Assembly (NCBI GenBank): GCA_004802705.1
Contig: SGPL01000007.1
Location: 62,001-126,000, forward strand
Reading direction: 5' to 3'
Source: Bondarzewia mesenterica
Taxonomy: Eukaryota; Basidiomycota; Agaricomycetes; Russulales; Bondarzewiaceae
DNA length: 64,000 nucleotides
Shown: positions 47,375-60,892 of the stretch, piece by piece
Layout: each line of letters starts with the position of its first letter
Numbering within the stretch: the stretch's first letter is position 1
Notes under the pieces: generated by a model
Told to the model about the DNA's origin: nothing
Seen by the model: only the letters and a program-made list of their open reading frames with translations
Databases searched by the model: none
Made by a program: the position numbers and the translations under genes

Positions 47375-49230
47375 GCGAGATANGTTACACGNNTCGGAGC
47401 ACTCNGCAGGCTACGANTAGGGAGGATAGGAGGGATGTCATNTGAAGTTCNCATGGAGNATCAGGAACTTTTCTCTTCGGTGNNNNNNNNNNNNNNNNNN
47501 NNNNNNNNNNNNNNNNNNNNNNNNNNNNNNNNNNNNNNNNNNNNNNNNNNNNNNNNNNNNNNNNNNNNNNNNNNNNNNNNNNNNNNNNNNNNNNNNNNNN
47601 NNNNNNNNNNNNNNNNNNNNNNNNNNNNNNNNNNNNNNNNNNNNNNNNNNNNNNNNNNNNNNNNNNNNNNNNNNNNNNNNNNNNNNNNNNNNNNNNNNNN
47701 NNNNNNNNNNNNNNNNNNNNNNNNNNNNNNNNNNNNNNNNNNNNNNNNNNNNNNNNNNNNNNNNNNNNNNNNNNNNNNNNNNNNNNNNNNNNNNNNNNNN
47801 NNNNNNNNNNNNNNNNNNNNNNNNNNNNNNNNNNNNNNNNNNNNNNNNNNNNNNNNNNNNNNNNNNNNNNNNNNNNNNNNNNNNNNNNNNNNNNNNNNNN
47901 NNNNNNNNNNNNNNNNNNNNNNNNNNNNNNNNNNNNNNNNNNNNNNNNNNNNNNNNNNNNNNNNNNNNNNNNNNNNNNNNNNNNNNNNNNNNNNNNNNNN
48001 NNNNNNNNNNNNNNNNNNNNNNNNNNNNNNNNNNNNNNNNNNNNNNNNNNNNNNNNNNNNNNNNNNNNNNNNNNNNNNNNNNNNNNNNNNNNNNNNNNNN
48101 NNNNNNNNNNNNNNNNNNNNNNNNNNNNNNNNNNNNNNNNNNNNNNNNNNNNNNNNNNNNNNNNNNNNNNNNNNNNNNNNNNNNNNNNNNNNNNNNNNNN
48201 NNNNNNNNNNNNNNNNNNNNNNNNNNNNNNNNNNNNNNNNNNNNNNNNNNNNNNNNNNNNNNNNNNNNNNNNNNNNNNNNNNNNNNNNNNNNNNNNNNNN
48301 NNNNNNNNNNNNNNNNNNNNNNNNNNNNNNNNNNNNNNNNNNNNNNNNNNNNNNNNNNNNNNNNNNNNNNNNNNNNNNNNNNNNNNNNNNNNNNNNNNNN
48401 NNNNNNNNNNNNNNNNNNNNNNNNNNNNNNNCANNNCCGANGNCNGCNNNATAATCTGAATTTGCTANGACCGATTCGCCATTGGACCAAGCATGTNAAC
48501 NANNACAATANNATACGTGTAAATACNTACGCACGNATGTATGCTTGTTTGAANAATTTTAGCGAAGGCGGTGGCNCGTTGCCCGTCCTTTTTGGCTCNG
48601 CCTCCTGAAGGTCCTAGAGAAAGAAGAGNGTGCGNTACTGGTGAAAATTATAAACGTATCGAATGAAGCTGAGGCCGAGACATTGAGCGTATGAANCCAC
48701 GGGAGCGATGGCGCATCATGATCTGCNGACACAAGAATTCNTCANGNCACTTGATTAANNTGGNNTTGTCGGGATGGCATGAGCAGGCTCGCAAGCCATA
48801 GCACGCCANCNCCCTGAANATTGTTCCNTCACGAAGAACTCCCGATCTGGTTAATACGCAGAGAGAAAAATATCCATTTTCGGATCCGAATCAGAGGATG
48901 GCAAACACGTCGCGCACCGNGTCNTATCGCCCNCCCCCAAAATANTCATGCACGAGTGCACGGCATGCGGAGAGAACCAGGCTTCGTTTGTGCAAAATAA
49001 CGTACTCGCCANCTGAGCAGGTCGCCGCCCTTTTCTGCATACAGAANAAAATGAGTCCAATAACGAGGCGCGACACAAACACACAGTCAGCGGAGTCAAC
49101 ATCTCGGATACGGATATATATAATANGTGAAGGAAGAAGAGGAGANATAATTAACAAGGGCCTANATACCACCCCACAAGCATTCGCAAAACCTCCTACC
49201 TCACNTTCTGCTGTCTTGTTTCTATTCATT
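47375..49230. other. Assembly gap and ambiguous flanking sequence
   Basis: A run of 949 N occupies 47483-48431, and the flanks carry many single N bases. Nothing can be called inside it. The translations that run through the gap are artefacts. The sequence from 48432 to 49230 has no recognisable coding potential apart from the start of the zinc-finger gene. Its N content fits low-coverage draft sequence around a contig join. Confidence 0.9.
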
Positions 49231-50791
49231 GATGGCCAATCCAGACNTCCCAATTGCNGAACTCCGACATTCATTGAGCCCAGGAGAGTTCTACNATCTC
49301 TGGGATCAATGGATGGAGAGAACAGCGACAGGTGACGATCAAGGTGAGGAGAGCAATGAAACAATGAACCTTCCAGCCATCAAACAACACTGCGAGCAAT
49401 CGAAAATCAATACCACNGTGAGTGTGGAAATGCCCTTGTCAAAAGACGGCAATGNCACTCACATCGTCTCTAGGATTTCTCGAATTCATCGACAAAGGGA
49501 GACGAGGGANTGCCCTACGGTGGGGAAGAAATCCCCGCCNCCGTATATAGCGGTGGACAATATGCGACTGCNGCGAGTGTAAGTNCTCGGGGGTGATNTT
49601 CAATGGANGANACCNTTAACNTCAACTATCTCANAGAGNACNGACGATCANTTGCTTCAAGANATNTTTGAAGATNTCTTGAATCGANTGAGGCGGGGGG
49701 AGTCCCTCATCCCCGACACCGANNTGAACGAGGGTNCTCCCGCCGCTGTCGAACCTCNTCATGAGGTNCCACAGCNTTCAANNANTGTGGGTGCAAACTT
49801 NGTTCTTCANCAGAGGACGACCACATCACTNACTCCATNCGTCTNATAGGGCTCCGCGGCGCTGAAGCAAGCTTCAGCGCGCCAACCGTGCGATGCGGCG
49901 GGACCNCAACACATGCCGCCGACGTTCNGTCCCTTCCNGGGCCCATACCATCCTGGCCCCTTGCCCCCATCCTCNACAGCATACGGAGGCGCTACGGCTC
50001 CTCAGGTCCCCGTGTTTCCGTCAATACAGAAGGACGGNCCTTCCGTCAGCCACGGTCCCNCTTTCGGCCCANGCTANTATCCTCCACTACCCACGGGCAC
50101 CCNGAACCTCCAATACATTCACCAACCGTTACTTCTGCCCTACTATTCAATCCCCACAACCGGGNAGCACCATCCATACGAGCAAGAACCNGCCACATGG
50201 TCTTCGCGGGTGCAAGGTGNGAAGAGGAAGTTCACCAAGGTCGGATGCGACGTCGAGGACAGGGAGTCGAAGAAAGTGAAAGTGGGAACGGAGGGTCAGC
50301 AGATGATGCAGGAAGAAAACGTCTCAACCCTGAGAGCCATCCGGCCTCGGNTTGATCAGCAAGCGGAGGGCCAAGCCCTCCACCGAGAGAATTATACATA
50401 CCAGGCTTCCAGCTACGGGGAAACTACTGCCACAGCTGGAACATCCTCTGGCACTGCACAATCATCCGGAGCAGGGCNAAGCACTCGNCCNCCTCAGACC
50501 GANCAAAGCGAGGCCGGTANCATGGCCGGGNGGAGGANGACGAGNGGGTGGGGGAAGGGCAGGGGGAAGGGCCCCTTCAAGTGCCCACAATGTGGGAAGG
50601 AATTTACCAGGCAGATGGACGTCGGGCGCCATGCCAAGTCAGTGCATGGACATGCTGCATTCAAGTGTGATGACTGCGGGCGTTTCCTGTCTCGCAAGGA
50701 CTCGTTGAAGGCCCATAAGCGGAGCCATGAACGTTCATCGTTCAAGCCCAGGGCACCGTTGGTCACAAAGACGATGGGTGAGAGGCATTGA
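49231..50791 (+). CDS. C2H2 zinc-finger protein, two C-terminal fingers
   Basis: Probable transcription factor. A likely first exon starts at 49231 with M-A-N-P-D and contains HSLSPGEFY and LWDQWMERTATGDDQ. Later exons (from about 49652, and from about 49870) give a long Pro/Tyr/Gln-rich region, including PTFxPFxGPYHPGPLPPS, and a basic stretch, VEDRESKKVKVG. The C terminus has two classical fingers: CPQCGKEFTRQMDVGRHAKS ending VHGH, with C-x2-C-x12-H-x4-H spacing, and CDDCGRFLSRKDSLKAHKRS ending H, with C-x2-C-x12-H-x3-H spacing. The protein ends TKTMGERH. Many ambiguous bases prevent a firm exon model in the N-terminal half. DNA binding is inferred from the fingers. Confidence 0.7.
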
Positions 50792-52296
50792 GTCGACGGG
50801 AAGCCCGTCTGCACGAGAGGGATCCATCGATGGTGGTTGATGGCGGGAGAGATTGATCAGGTCTTTGCCGCGGCGGGCGGTACTAAACGGACCAATCAAC
50901 TTTCGTTTCCCTTCCTTCTGCTCTCACACAGCCCTCTCATTTTGTCATCGGCTTTTCTCTGTCTCTATCGTTTCATTTCCTCAGCTCTGTTATACCACAA
51001 TACTTCTAGCAAAACTAGCATACTTGTTTTGGTCTCAAATTCATTGACCAAATACGCTGGAACTTGGGGGGGAGGCCTGTATCTTTGAAGTTTCTGACCT
51101 GGGCATTGTAAATTCAACTGGCCTGTCGTGACACAAAAGATATCTGCGAGGAGCTGGAATAGGCTTAGTCTCCGTAGCGACCTACAAAGAAGACAGTCGT
51201 TCTGTGTTAAGGAATAGGCTGGAATTTCCTCTCGCAGATCAGCCTCCGCCTATAAGCTGCTATGATCAAACATGATAGTATTGTAGCCCGAAATATCGTC
51301 TCTGTTCTGCGTCCGATTGCTACATGTTGCCGCCTGTTAGCGCTCACGATTAGTATACTGGTGGGCTGACGATGACTTCCCGGTACAGCGTTCGACCATC
51401 TTCGATATGTCAAGAGGCAGGAAGGGCTGAGAGTTGTACTAATCACATGGTACACTTGTTTCACAAAGGCTTGATCTGAGGGACAAGGCCGATATTGATG
51501 GAAAGGGGTTGTGCTGTACGCAGCGCCGGCGCCCAGGCTATCAACAATTGCGAGGTCTTAAGTCCGAGACTACGTACGAGCTCAGGATTGAAGTGGAAGG
51601 AATAATGAATAAGAGCGGGACAGAATCTGAAGGGACGGTCGCAATCACATTCATCATGAGCACAACATGAGCAGCTCCGCCTTTTCAACTGATCAGCGGT
51701 GGAAAATGGTCAATGGAACACCAAAGAATCTTTTGTGCCAATAGTTCACATCCTGCACTAGAAGATCATTTGTGAGCCTCACACGCAAACCATGGGTTAC
51801 TTACGCTTGCAGTCTTACGAAACAAGACGGACCTCAGGAAGTATTGCTACCATATGCGTCTCACAGGTGATGTATGCTGCTTGGCTGCTCCATGTGTACG
51901 CATCGAGGCGAGTAGAAAGCTGATACGGGTACGTACAACTTGCAATGTCTGTCAAAAGTGATCATGGTTAGGAATTGTCTGCTGGACGGTGATAGTTATG
52001 GATCTTTGCTGTGCAGTAGCACAAAATGGCACGCACCAACGCTACCTGCAACCTTGTCTGTTCACCAAATATGGATGAGAGTGTTCAAAACGCGGGTTGA
52101 TTTTGAAAATCCTAAAGTCCAAGCTAAATAACTGTTAACAAGAATGCGAGAATTAGCTTTGTTGACTCAGACGTTGTCACCAAAAATGACCAGCACGCCG
52201 AAATCTCGCGATGTCTGNTAAGTGAATCATCCTGTCCATTGCATCAATCTGCATACAATCAATGGCACAGTCGAAGTAGAATGTCGAAAGAATCGC
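50792..52296. other. Intergenic region with coding-like minus-strand stretch
   Basis: Between 51690 and 51210 on the minus strand, two frames are open and read like protein. One contains PALIHYSFHFNPELVRSLGL then KTSQLLIAWAPALRTAQPLS. I cannot assemble these into a gene with a start, and they may be a decayed copy. The remaining sequence (51690-52290) shows only short frames. A single N lies at 52218. Confidence 0.3.
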
Positions 52297-53162
52297 TCAG
52301 TCAATGAGGTACTTCTGCTTGAAGAACGAACGGAGGTGGATGATTTGCCACGCGCCGAGGCCGAGGAGGGAGAAAAGGGAGAACCACGCGAAATTCTGTA
52401 CGCGCGTGTTCGTCGACACTAGAGAAACATACCGAGTTGAACGGGACTCGCGCACCCGACAAAGGAAGTGTTAAAGGGAAACATACTATTAGTATTTTGA
52501 AAACGCTCCTCTCGCGTCTTCAGATAACCTAGCTCGTCGACAATTTCCTTCACGATACCCTCCAATTTACGCATTTCCGTCTCCAGACCTGAAAGCGACT
52601 CTTGGTTCGCGATAGCACTGCGGAGCGGGAAATATTAATCACCAGGTTCTGTGATGCCAGTGGTGAACGTACTTGTAGTCTACTGCATCAGCCCCAATAT
52701 CAACATCTAAATCAATGATGCGTGACTTCGACTTTGCTTGCTCAGAAGGAACATCTATACGACAAGGTCAGAGCAGTGGAGCTATGGCATCATGGAATCA
52801 CCCAAATTCACGGACGCACCATGGTCCAAGAAATTTCTGAAGCAAACGCCAACCTCACCTTCCGCATGCGCAGTGACGGCAAGCCTGGTCTCCCCTTTGA
52901 TATTCTTCTTATGCAAGTAGACGTTCTTCTCCGGACTGGAGTCAACGATTTCCACGTCGACACGCTGGCCATCTCCTGGACCGACGTTTGCGGTGACGAT
53001 GACTAGTGCATTTGGATGTGCGGCGTTCCATATGCACTTTGCAGGAGGGTATCGGTAGGCTTGGAGAGCAAATTTAATGGCGTAGGTGGGTTGAGTGAGA
53101 AGAAGAAGATACGAGAAAAAGAGGAGAGATAGTGTGCGTGATAGTCGTTGTGCTGAGGGCAT
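52297..53162 (-). CDS. ERV25: p24 family cargo receptor, Erv25 (TMED10-like)
   Basis: Type I membrane protein of COPII/COPI vesicles, cycling between ER and Golgi. The start MPSAQRLSRTLSLLFFSYLL is a signal peptide. The GOLD domain has FALQAYRYPPAKCIWNAA and, after it, GEVGVCFRNF, giving the paired cysteines of the family. Later exons give KSRIIDLDVDIGADAVDY, ESLSGLETEMRKLEGIVKEI and VDELGYLKTREERF, the coiled-coil part. The last exon has TRVQNFAWFSLLGLGAWQII as the membrane segment and ends SFFKQKYLID. The double Phe and the tail KYLID match the Erv25 subgroup. Four to five exons fit. It diverges from the ABC transporter gene. Confidence 0.92.
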
Positions 53163-53780
53163 GGTAGCGGGGGTAGGAGGCGTAAAGTGCGAAAAGTGGT
53201 GTCCTTTTGATTTGAAGATAGCAGCTGCCTGTCGAGCTCAAAGACGCCAATCGTGTCAGCCTGAGCGCGGAGCACGTTTGAGCACAAGCGTTACAGCGTC
53301 TTACAGCGTATGATGCACGGCTGCTAAGAGCCTTGGTGGCAGTGGTGGAACAAGCGAACCGGTCCGTCCGACTGTACCTTAAGGGTTCGAACGCGTGAGG
53401 AACCTCACTCTGATGCTCGGCGCTCCGCTTTGTTGCCCCAAAGGTTTTAGTATGCAATAAACTTGTATGTACAAAGATCACTATTCACCTCTGCGTCAGA
53501 ATTTGTGGTCAGTTTGCTCGACACTGACTCAGGAATCCTTCAATTGCCATCACTTCAGCTCGATCGCGGGCTTAACGGGCTCCATCACGTGGTGGTTCGG
53601 TGCCGGATCGCGCTCTGCTATGACTTTCGTCGCGTACCCACATGGTCGTTTCCGCTGGGAGATAACTTAAGTAGGAGGGCTGCATAGATATTGTACAAGG
53701 CAGGGCCTCTTCTAGTTCCATCACATCCCTCATCTGGCACGAGCTTTCGTTTATTCCACTGCCCAAACATTTGCTGCAGC
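53163..53780. promoter_or_regulatory. Intergenic promoter region, ERV25 / ABC transporter
   Basis: This 618-base stretch separates two divergent starts and must hold both promoters. Open frames here overlap in several frames and look like chance. No tRNA or repeat was found. Confidence 0.4.
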
Positions 53781-56700
53781 ATGCCCCGCTTCCAGCTGCC
53801 TATCGCAGTTACGCTCGCGGCCAGTGCACTTGCCAGCTTCGCATTGATTTTGCTCCATCGACCCAGGGAAGGAAAAATTCAACTGCCTCTTACAACGAAT
53901 GGAGAGGAGGAAACCCACAGAGACCCATTTGATGTGACGACACCTGAGGATCTCGTTGACGGCGAACCTATAGACAATTCTGGTTTCTGGGCACGGGTAG
54001 GTGGTTTCACGCATAGACATAGTTGCATACTGACACAACCTCTGTAGACCCGCCTAAGGAAAATTTTTTTAGCCTTGTTACTCGTGATTATACTGGCACT
54101 ACAGACTATATGCCTCGGATGGTCTATATCTCTCCAGGTCCGGCAGGACATCATCGTGTATACTCTGCATGTCGTATTTGCCGCATACCTCGTCATCCTA
54201 TCCGTCTTTGCGATCAACCAGAACACACCAAAGCCACACACTGAGTCCATCTACCACCTATCGTCTCTAATTTTACCGGCTGTCGCTCTCCTCGGTACCA
54301 CTGCGCTTCTTCCAACAACACAGATCATCGCGACCTCACAAGAACCTGCCATTCGAGCGCTGTGGTACACTGTGCTCGCACTCTATATAGCGTCTTTCAG
54401 TCTTGTGATCACGACACCGACTGGCCCACCGTTACACTTCCCTAATGAGCGGATCTACTCAGAGAAGACTGTCGCTGCCATCACGAACCGTGCCGAAGAC
54501 AATGTATCTGGTGTAACAGGTACGTCCAGCTTTCATCACTAGGCTCATGGCTCATGGTCGCTTATTGCATACATACCTGTATTAACTGTGCCTTCCGCTG
54601 CTCGTTCGATACACCTGCTCCTACTGCTGCAGGCGCTTCCGTTTGGGGTACCCTTCTGTTTTCGTACACGACCAAGGTCGTCATGCTTGGCAATACAGCA
54701 GAAAGCCTCGACATTGGCGATCTGCCCATCGTGCCGGGGAACATGCGCGCGACTCACATCTTCGCTGCTATGCGTGCGACGATTCGCACCGTCCAACTGC
54801 GCGTCAGGAACTGGCGGCCCAAACCCGGTTCTGGGTGGGAACTCAGCTACCGCCTACTTCACGTGAACGCGCTCGAATTTGCGACACAGATTGCCCTCGC
54901 TAGCTCCAGCGCAATGTTATACTATGCTCCACCGTTCTTTTTGCAAAAGCTCGTGTATTATTTGGAGTTGGATCCAATGCGAGAAAACCGCGGATGGGGA
55001 TGGTTTTACGCGTTTTGTCTATTTTCTTCTACTGCCGTCGTGCACATCCGTAAGCGCCTATGGTCGCAATTCGCTGGCTACGTCATACTAATTCTATCTA
55101 GTCACCGGCCAACTGTGGTCCATCTCCACGACCACGATCCAGGTTCGAATCCGAGTACAGTTAAACTCGATCTTGTTCGCGAAGACACTGGTGCGCAAGG
55201 ACGTTGCGTCATCTGCGGCATCTAGTGAGAATGCCACAAAGTCCAATGATGGTGGACCGGGATCGGATGCAGTATCTGACAAAAAGGCGGACGAGGATAC
55301 TTTCTCGAGCAAAGCACAGATCATGACCCTCATGACGACCGACGTGGACCGTGTTAGCGAGTTCTCGTGGCATTTGTTCACTCTTGTTGGTACGTTTTCC
55401 ATTTCCTGCTCTCTCTCTCCCCCCACTTATTTTTTCGCAGACTCTCCGATCGAGATCATTATTGGTGCCATCTTCTTGTACAAGCTACTAGGGGTCTCCT
55501 GCTTCTTCGGTCTTGGCGTGTCGTGCTTGTTCCTCCCCATCAATCATCTTGCTGGAAAGGTTGTTGTTGGGGCTCAAGAGAACCTGATGAAGGCTCGTGA
55601 CGAGCGCGTGGCGCTCATGAATGAAGTACAGAAAGCTGTGACTATATCAATTTACGAGAGCTCTGACTGTTGCATTTCGATCATAGATTCTTGGTGCAAT
55701 CCGCATGCTCAAGGTGGGTTGCCAATGCCGCTAGATGTTCACTGAACCTTGTATTTACGAACAAGGTTCCTTTTTCACGCGCAGTTCATGGCTTGGGAAC
55801 GCAACTTCGAAGATAGGGTGCTCAAAATTCGGGAGAAAGAACTCAAATATCAAAAGCTGAATTATACTATCGAGGTGCGTTTGTTTGAATCAGTGAACGA
55901 AGAGAATACTTATAGCTTGCAATGGCCTTTCCAGACTTTGTGGAATGCGATCTGGTGATGTTTTATTTTATTTCAAGGGCTCTGCGAGCCGTTTCTTACC
56001 TGTTTCCACAGGAATGTGTCACCAATCATGGTTACCTTAGTCTCATTCTTCCACTTCACGGTTATTCGCCATCAGGTCTTGACGCCTTCTATTGCCTTTA
56101 CTTCGGTATGTGTTATCCCCGCTCGAGATATACGCATTTCTTATCGTTCCTCGCCATAAACATAGATTGCTGGTGAGATTCAGTCTAAATTCCATTCGCG
56201 CCTGTCGTCATTCTTATGTCCGTTAGTCTTTTCTGAGTTGAAGTTCGCTTTGAACGCTCTACCCGAGACCCTCATCAACATGCTTCAGGTACCTTTCCTC
56301 CTCTTTCATTATACACATCTCTCACTTCCAGCACCTTTAGAGTTTTGTCTCTCTCCGTCGCATTGAGAAGTATCTTCGTGGCACCGAAGTTGCACCCGTT
56401 CCTCCTCTAGGGGGTGAGGTTGTCCCCGTGGCCTTCCGGGGCGCGACAGTGACCTGGCCACAAGACCGTACTCGGGGATCTAGTGCCGCACCTTCTGCTG
56501 TATCAACACCACACCACAAATTTGTTTTGACTGACCTGAACCTCACATTCCCGAGAAACAAATTATCACTCATTTGTGGTAAGCTGGGGAGTGGAAAGAC
56601 GTTACTCCTGCTCGGTATGCCATATTTTACGCCGTCAGGGTTTCCTGTTGATCATGGTTGTGGACAGCTCTATTGGGTGAAGCAGACGTCTTGACTGGAC

Positions 56701-59700
56701 AAGTGATTTGTCCTCGTACCCCTCCGGATACCATTGCTTCTTTTGGTAGTGAATCCCCGTCTGAAACAGAGTGGATTGTTGAAGGCGTGTGCGCCTACGT
56801 TCCTCAGGTATGGATTTCCTCTCAGTGTTGCACAATTATCGTGGGAGCTCATGTTTTACAAGGCTGCTTGGCTTAGAAACGCGTCTATCAAAGGTGAGAA
56901 AGCATTTGTTTGCGAGTTTCCTGCTTGACATACCATGACCAAACAGACAATATTTTATTCAACCTTCCTTACAATGAGCGACGATATCAGGAAACACTGG
57001 AGGTGAAGTGTATCGTTAGTCCCCACGCTATATGTATCCTCATAGACGATAGGTTTGTGCTCTGGTCAATGACCTGAAAATCCTCGAGGATGGAGACGAG
57101 TCTGAGATTGGTGAACGTGGAGTGAGAGCTTTCTATCGTGTAGTGTATAAAAAGGGCCTTTGTCTGATTACTCTGTGTTTCAAGGTCAATCTGTCTGGAG
57201 GACAGAAGGCGCGAGGTAAGTTCATATTTCGGCGTGATGTGAATGCCACAGTTCAAATCGTGCTCCTGTCCAGTTTCTCTGGCTCGTGCGGTGTATTCTC
57301 GTGCTTCAATCCTACTGCTGGACGACGTTCTGTCCGCTGGTGAGCACAAATTCTTAATGAATCTTTTAAATGATCACGTTAGCTCAATATCTCCAAGTCG
57401 ATGCGCATACGGCACATCATATTTATCACGAGTGCCTGAAGGGCGACTTGATGCTTGGTCGGACTCTAATCCTTGTATCGCACCACGTTCAACTTTGTTG
57501 CGCTGGTGCGGATTACATCGTCACTCTGAGTAATGGCCGTGTTCTCTTCCAAGGCGATAACGATGCTTTCCAAGCATCTGACGTCCTGTCTGGTCTCGTG
57601 CAGTCTGGAGCGACAGATCCCACTGACAAGAAGGCGGTCGAAGCGACGTTGACAGTGGAGGAAGAGTTGCCCATCATTGAAAAGGAAGAACATCCGTCCT
57701 CCAGCAGTGAGCCAGCATCAGAGACAAGCTCAACTGCCGTCACTTCGGTTGCAACGGAAACCAAAGCAGACAAGAAGGCGCCTCGCAAGCTCATTGAGGA
57801 GGAGAAACGCGCAGTAGGCAGGATCGGAAAAGATGTCTGGAATTTATATATCAAAGCTTGCGGTGGATCGTGGTATTGGGCGATATTCATCATTGCACTC
57901 GTGCTAGGGGCCCTCAGTCCTGTAGCTGAGAATGGGTGGTTAACGTAAGTTTCGTCACATTGTCCCCCCTGTGCGGCCTTGACACGTTTGATCAGGCTTT
58001 GGTCTGGTGAAGCTGAAAGTCAGCAAGCACCAAGAACTCCGATGTTCTGGATTGGAATGTATGCAACGGTAAGTCGTCAACATATGGGATGATGCTGATG
58101 CTGACTGAACATATTCGAAGATAACCGCCATAGGTAAGCCACTCTCAGCTTTTTGGATCCTTTTCAGCAGCTCATCTCTGCTTGCAGGCCTTGTCGTCAC
58201 TACGATCCGCTGGTTCATCCTATGTATGTTCCTCATGCTTCACATCTGTCATTTTGATGTTGACCTAGCGATAAGACACTGGATCAATACATGCTTCGAC
58301 CGTCTTGTACAAAAGTATGTAATACTCTCTCTATGGTTCGCCGTGTGCGCTAATGATAATAAAATGATAGAGCTCTTGGATAGTATTCTGTTCGCAAACA
58401 TCCGTTTTCACGACACCACATCTCGTGGTCGTCTGCTGAACAGGTTCGGAAAGGACTTTGAGGGTGAGCAGTCTACTTGCCGTATGTATATCTGTCTTTC
58501 CCCTTACCACAGCTCCTTCGATCAGGTATCGACAGCAGTCTATCGGACAATTTCGGTCGCAGCATCATAAACGGTTTATCTGCTCTTACAACACTCCTAG
58601 CCATCAGCGCAGTCGGTGGCCTTCCGTTTTTCTTCGCCGCGCTGGTCTTGGGCTTGCTGTACTACAACGGTAATTTGGCGTCGCTCCACATCTTGTGCAA
58701 GCACTCTGCTAACTGGCTGCTTTTACTCAGCTGCAAAGGTCTGATCTTTCTAGCGTTAACAATAAATAGCAAACTCTAATTGTACGCTTTGAAGGTCTAC
58801 GGTCAAACTTCTCGTGACATGAGGAGGCTGGGTACGTTTCTTGTCAGCATGTATCGCTATACAACTTGAACTGATGTTTTGGTTCAGACTCGGTTACAAG
58901 ATCGCCTTTGTACTCGATCTATGGCGAGACTATTGCAGGCGTGACAATTTTACGTGCCTTTGGAGCGTCTTCCAAATTCCTCCGAGACATGCTTCGATGC
59001 GTTGACACGGTATTTCGTATAACTATGTCACTTCTCTATGGGTACATTACTTATTGTATGAAATAGAACACCAACCCTTACTACTGGATGTGGGGTGGTA
59101 AGTTACCATCATCTGGTCTTGCTCGCTACGCCGCTCATCCATGTTTCTAGTAAACCGCTGGCTGTCTATCCGGTTCAATTTATTGTCGAGCATCATTGTC
59201 GGCGTAACCGGTGTAATTACTGTTGTTACACCCAGAATAGACGCAGCTCTGGCTGGGTTTGCCTTAGCATTTGCCACCACCATCACGAATGATGTTCGTA
59301 CTCTTTATATCCCGCCAATGCATATCACTGATCTTCCCTTATCTAGATTTTATTCCTGGTACGTAATGCAGTTGTGTTCTAGAATTCGAATCTGACATGA
59401 CTTGGGTCTGCCTCAGGTCCGGCGTTTTGTCAGCTTGGAACAATCGATGGTACGTAGTCTCTTAAATCGCATCTTAGATTTTCTTTTGAAGACCACGCTT
59501 GCTTTCGTTAGGTGGCGCTAGAGCGGGTCAAGGAATTTTCTGAAATTCAGCGCGAAGCTCCCGAATTTATCGAACCTCGGCCACCCGCATCATGGCCTTC
59601 CAAGGGAGAAATCCGATGCGAGGACCTAGTCATTAGATATGCTGTGCGCATGCTGTCAAGTTTATGCTGTCTTGCACTTCACTCACTATCTATGCAGCCT

Positions 59701-60892
59701 GACCTGCCAGACGTATTGCACAATCTGAACTTCTCCATCAACCCTGGTGAAAAGGTAAGAGTGGCTCCCATTTTTGCCTTGCTATTTTTCACACTGGACA
59801 GGTTGGAATACTCGGTCGGACCGGTTCTGGCAAAAGTACACTCGCGTTGTCCTTCTTCCGATTCGTTGAAGCGACCGAGGGATGCATTCGTGTCGATGGG
59901 CTCGATATCTCGAAGATGGGACTTACCGACCTTCGGAGTAGATTGACCATTATTCCCCGTGAGGAAGGTTGATTCCAATATCCTGCTGATCTAACATGGT
60001 ATTGTCGTCAGAGGATCCTACTATCTTGAGTGGTACATTGCGCTCAACACTTGATGTGTTCGATGAATATGAAGATGCCGAGATAGTAAGGAATTGCTTC
60101 CCTTCGTCATGCAGAAATGCTCACCTATGCACTTGCCAGTATGAAGCATTACGACGTGTGCACTTGATACCGTCTGAAGATGACCCAGGCGAAACCGAAG
60201 GCAACATAAATGCCAACGTTTTCCGCAATCTCGACTTCTCGGTATCTGAAGGGGGAGAGAATTTTTCGACAGGGTATGGCCATCTGAAATCTAGAATCAT
60301 CCGGAGGAACTAACATCTTGCAGAGAAAAGCAACTGCTGTGCATGGCTCGGGCCATCCTGAAGCGGTCAAAGGTACTCGTCATGGACGAGGTGAGTCGAT
60401 TCGCTTCAGATGCGCCTGCCGTGATTTTACGTTGGATATTCGACATTAAAAGGCTACTGCAAGGTAAGACCCGAAAATATCGAACGGCTTGACATATCTC
60501 ACTTCATGACCCCAGTGTTGACTATGCAACGGATGAGCTGATCAGCAAGACAATTCGACAGTAAGCGATTCGTATAAGATCCCTTGATGAATTCGCTCCT
60601 AACAATAGATATCTCATATTCCCAGTGAATTCGCAGAGAGCACCATCCTGACGATCGCCCATCGTCTCCGAACAGTGATTGACTACAACAGGGTAAGTTG
60701 AAAAACTGCATGTGGTGGTGTTCGTCGTTGAAACCTTCGTCGTAGGTGATGCTGTTGGAAGAGGGCCGCATCGTTGAATTCGACAGCCCAGGAAACCTGC
60801 TCTCAGATTCGTCGTCAAAATTCTATGCTCTGTGCAAAGCCACAGGGAAGAACGAGTTCGCTGTGTTGAAGAAGATGGCTGGTGCCAAATAG
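53781..60892 (+). CDS. ABC transporter, ABCC (MRP/Ybt1-like) full transporter
   Basis: About 25 or more short exons. The N terminus ([20 protein letters not shown]) begins an extra membrane region, followed by TMD1 with [23 protein letters not shown]1 has Walker A GKLGSGKT, signature LSGGQKAR, and Walker [17 protein letters not shown], with Asp in place of the catalytic Glu, as is usual in ABCC NBD1. A long acidic linker leads to TMD2, then NBD2 with Walker [19 protein letters not shown], signature region [14 protein letters not shown], Walker B VLVMDEATASVD and switch IAHRLRTV. The arrangement is that of vacuolar or plasma-membrane multidrug and bile-acid-type transporters. Substrate unknown. 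I checked reading-frame continuity at both nucleotide-binding domains and part of TMD1; the TMD2 exons were only skimmed. Confidence 0.9.

Noticed and set aside
47435..48534. Very long open frames across the N run
   Set aside because: They consist of untranslatable N codons and are artefacts of the assembly gap.
55140..55160. GGTTCGAATCC string suggesting a tRNA
   Set aside because: It lies inside a coding exon of the ABC transporter, and no cloverleaf forms around it.
60290..60360. Apparent degenerate ABC signature (STGEKQ instead of SGGQ) in NBD2
   Set aside because: From my knowledge of fungal ABCC proteins, the second NBD often has this form, so it is not a defect of this gene.
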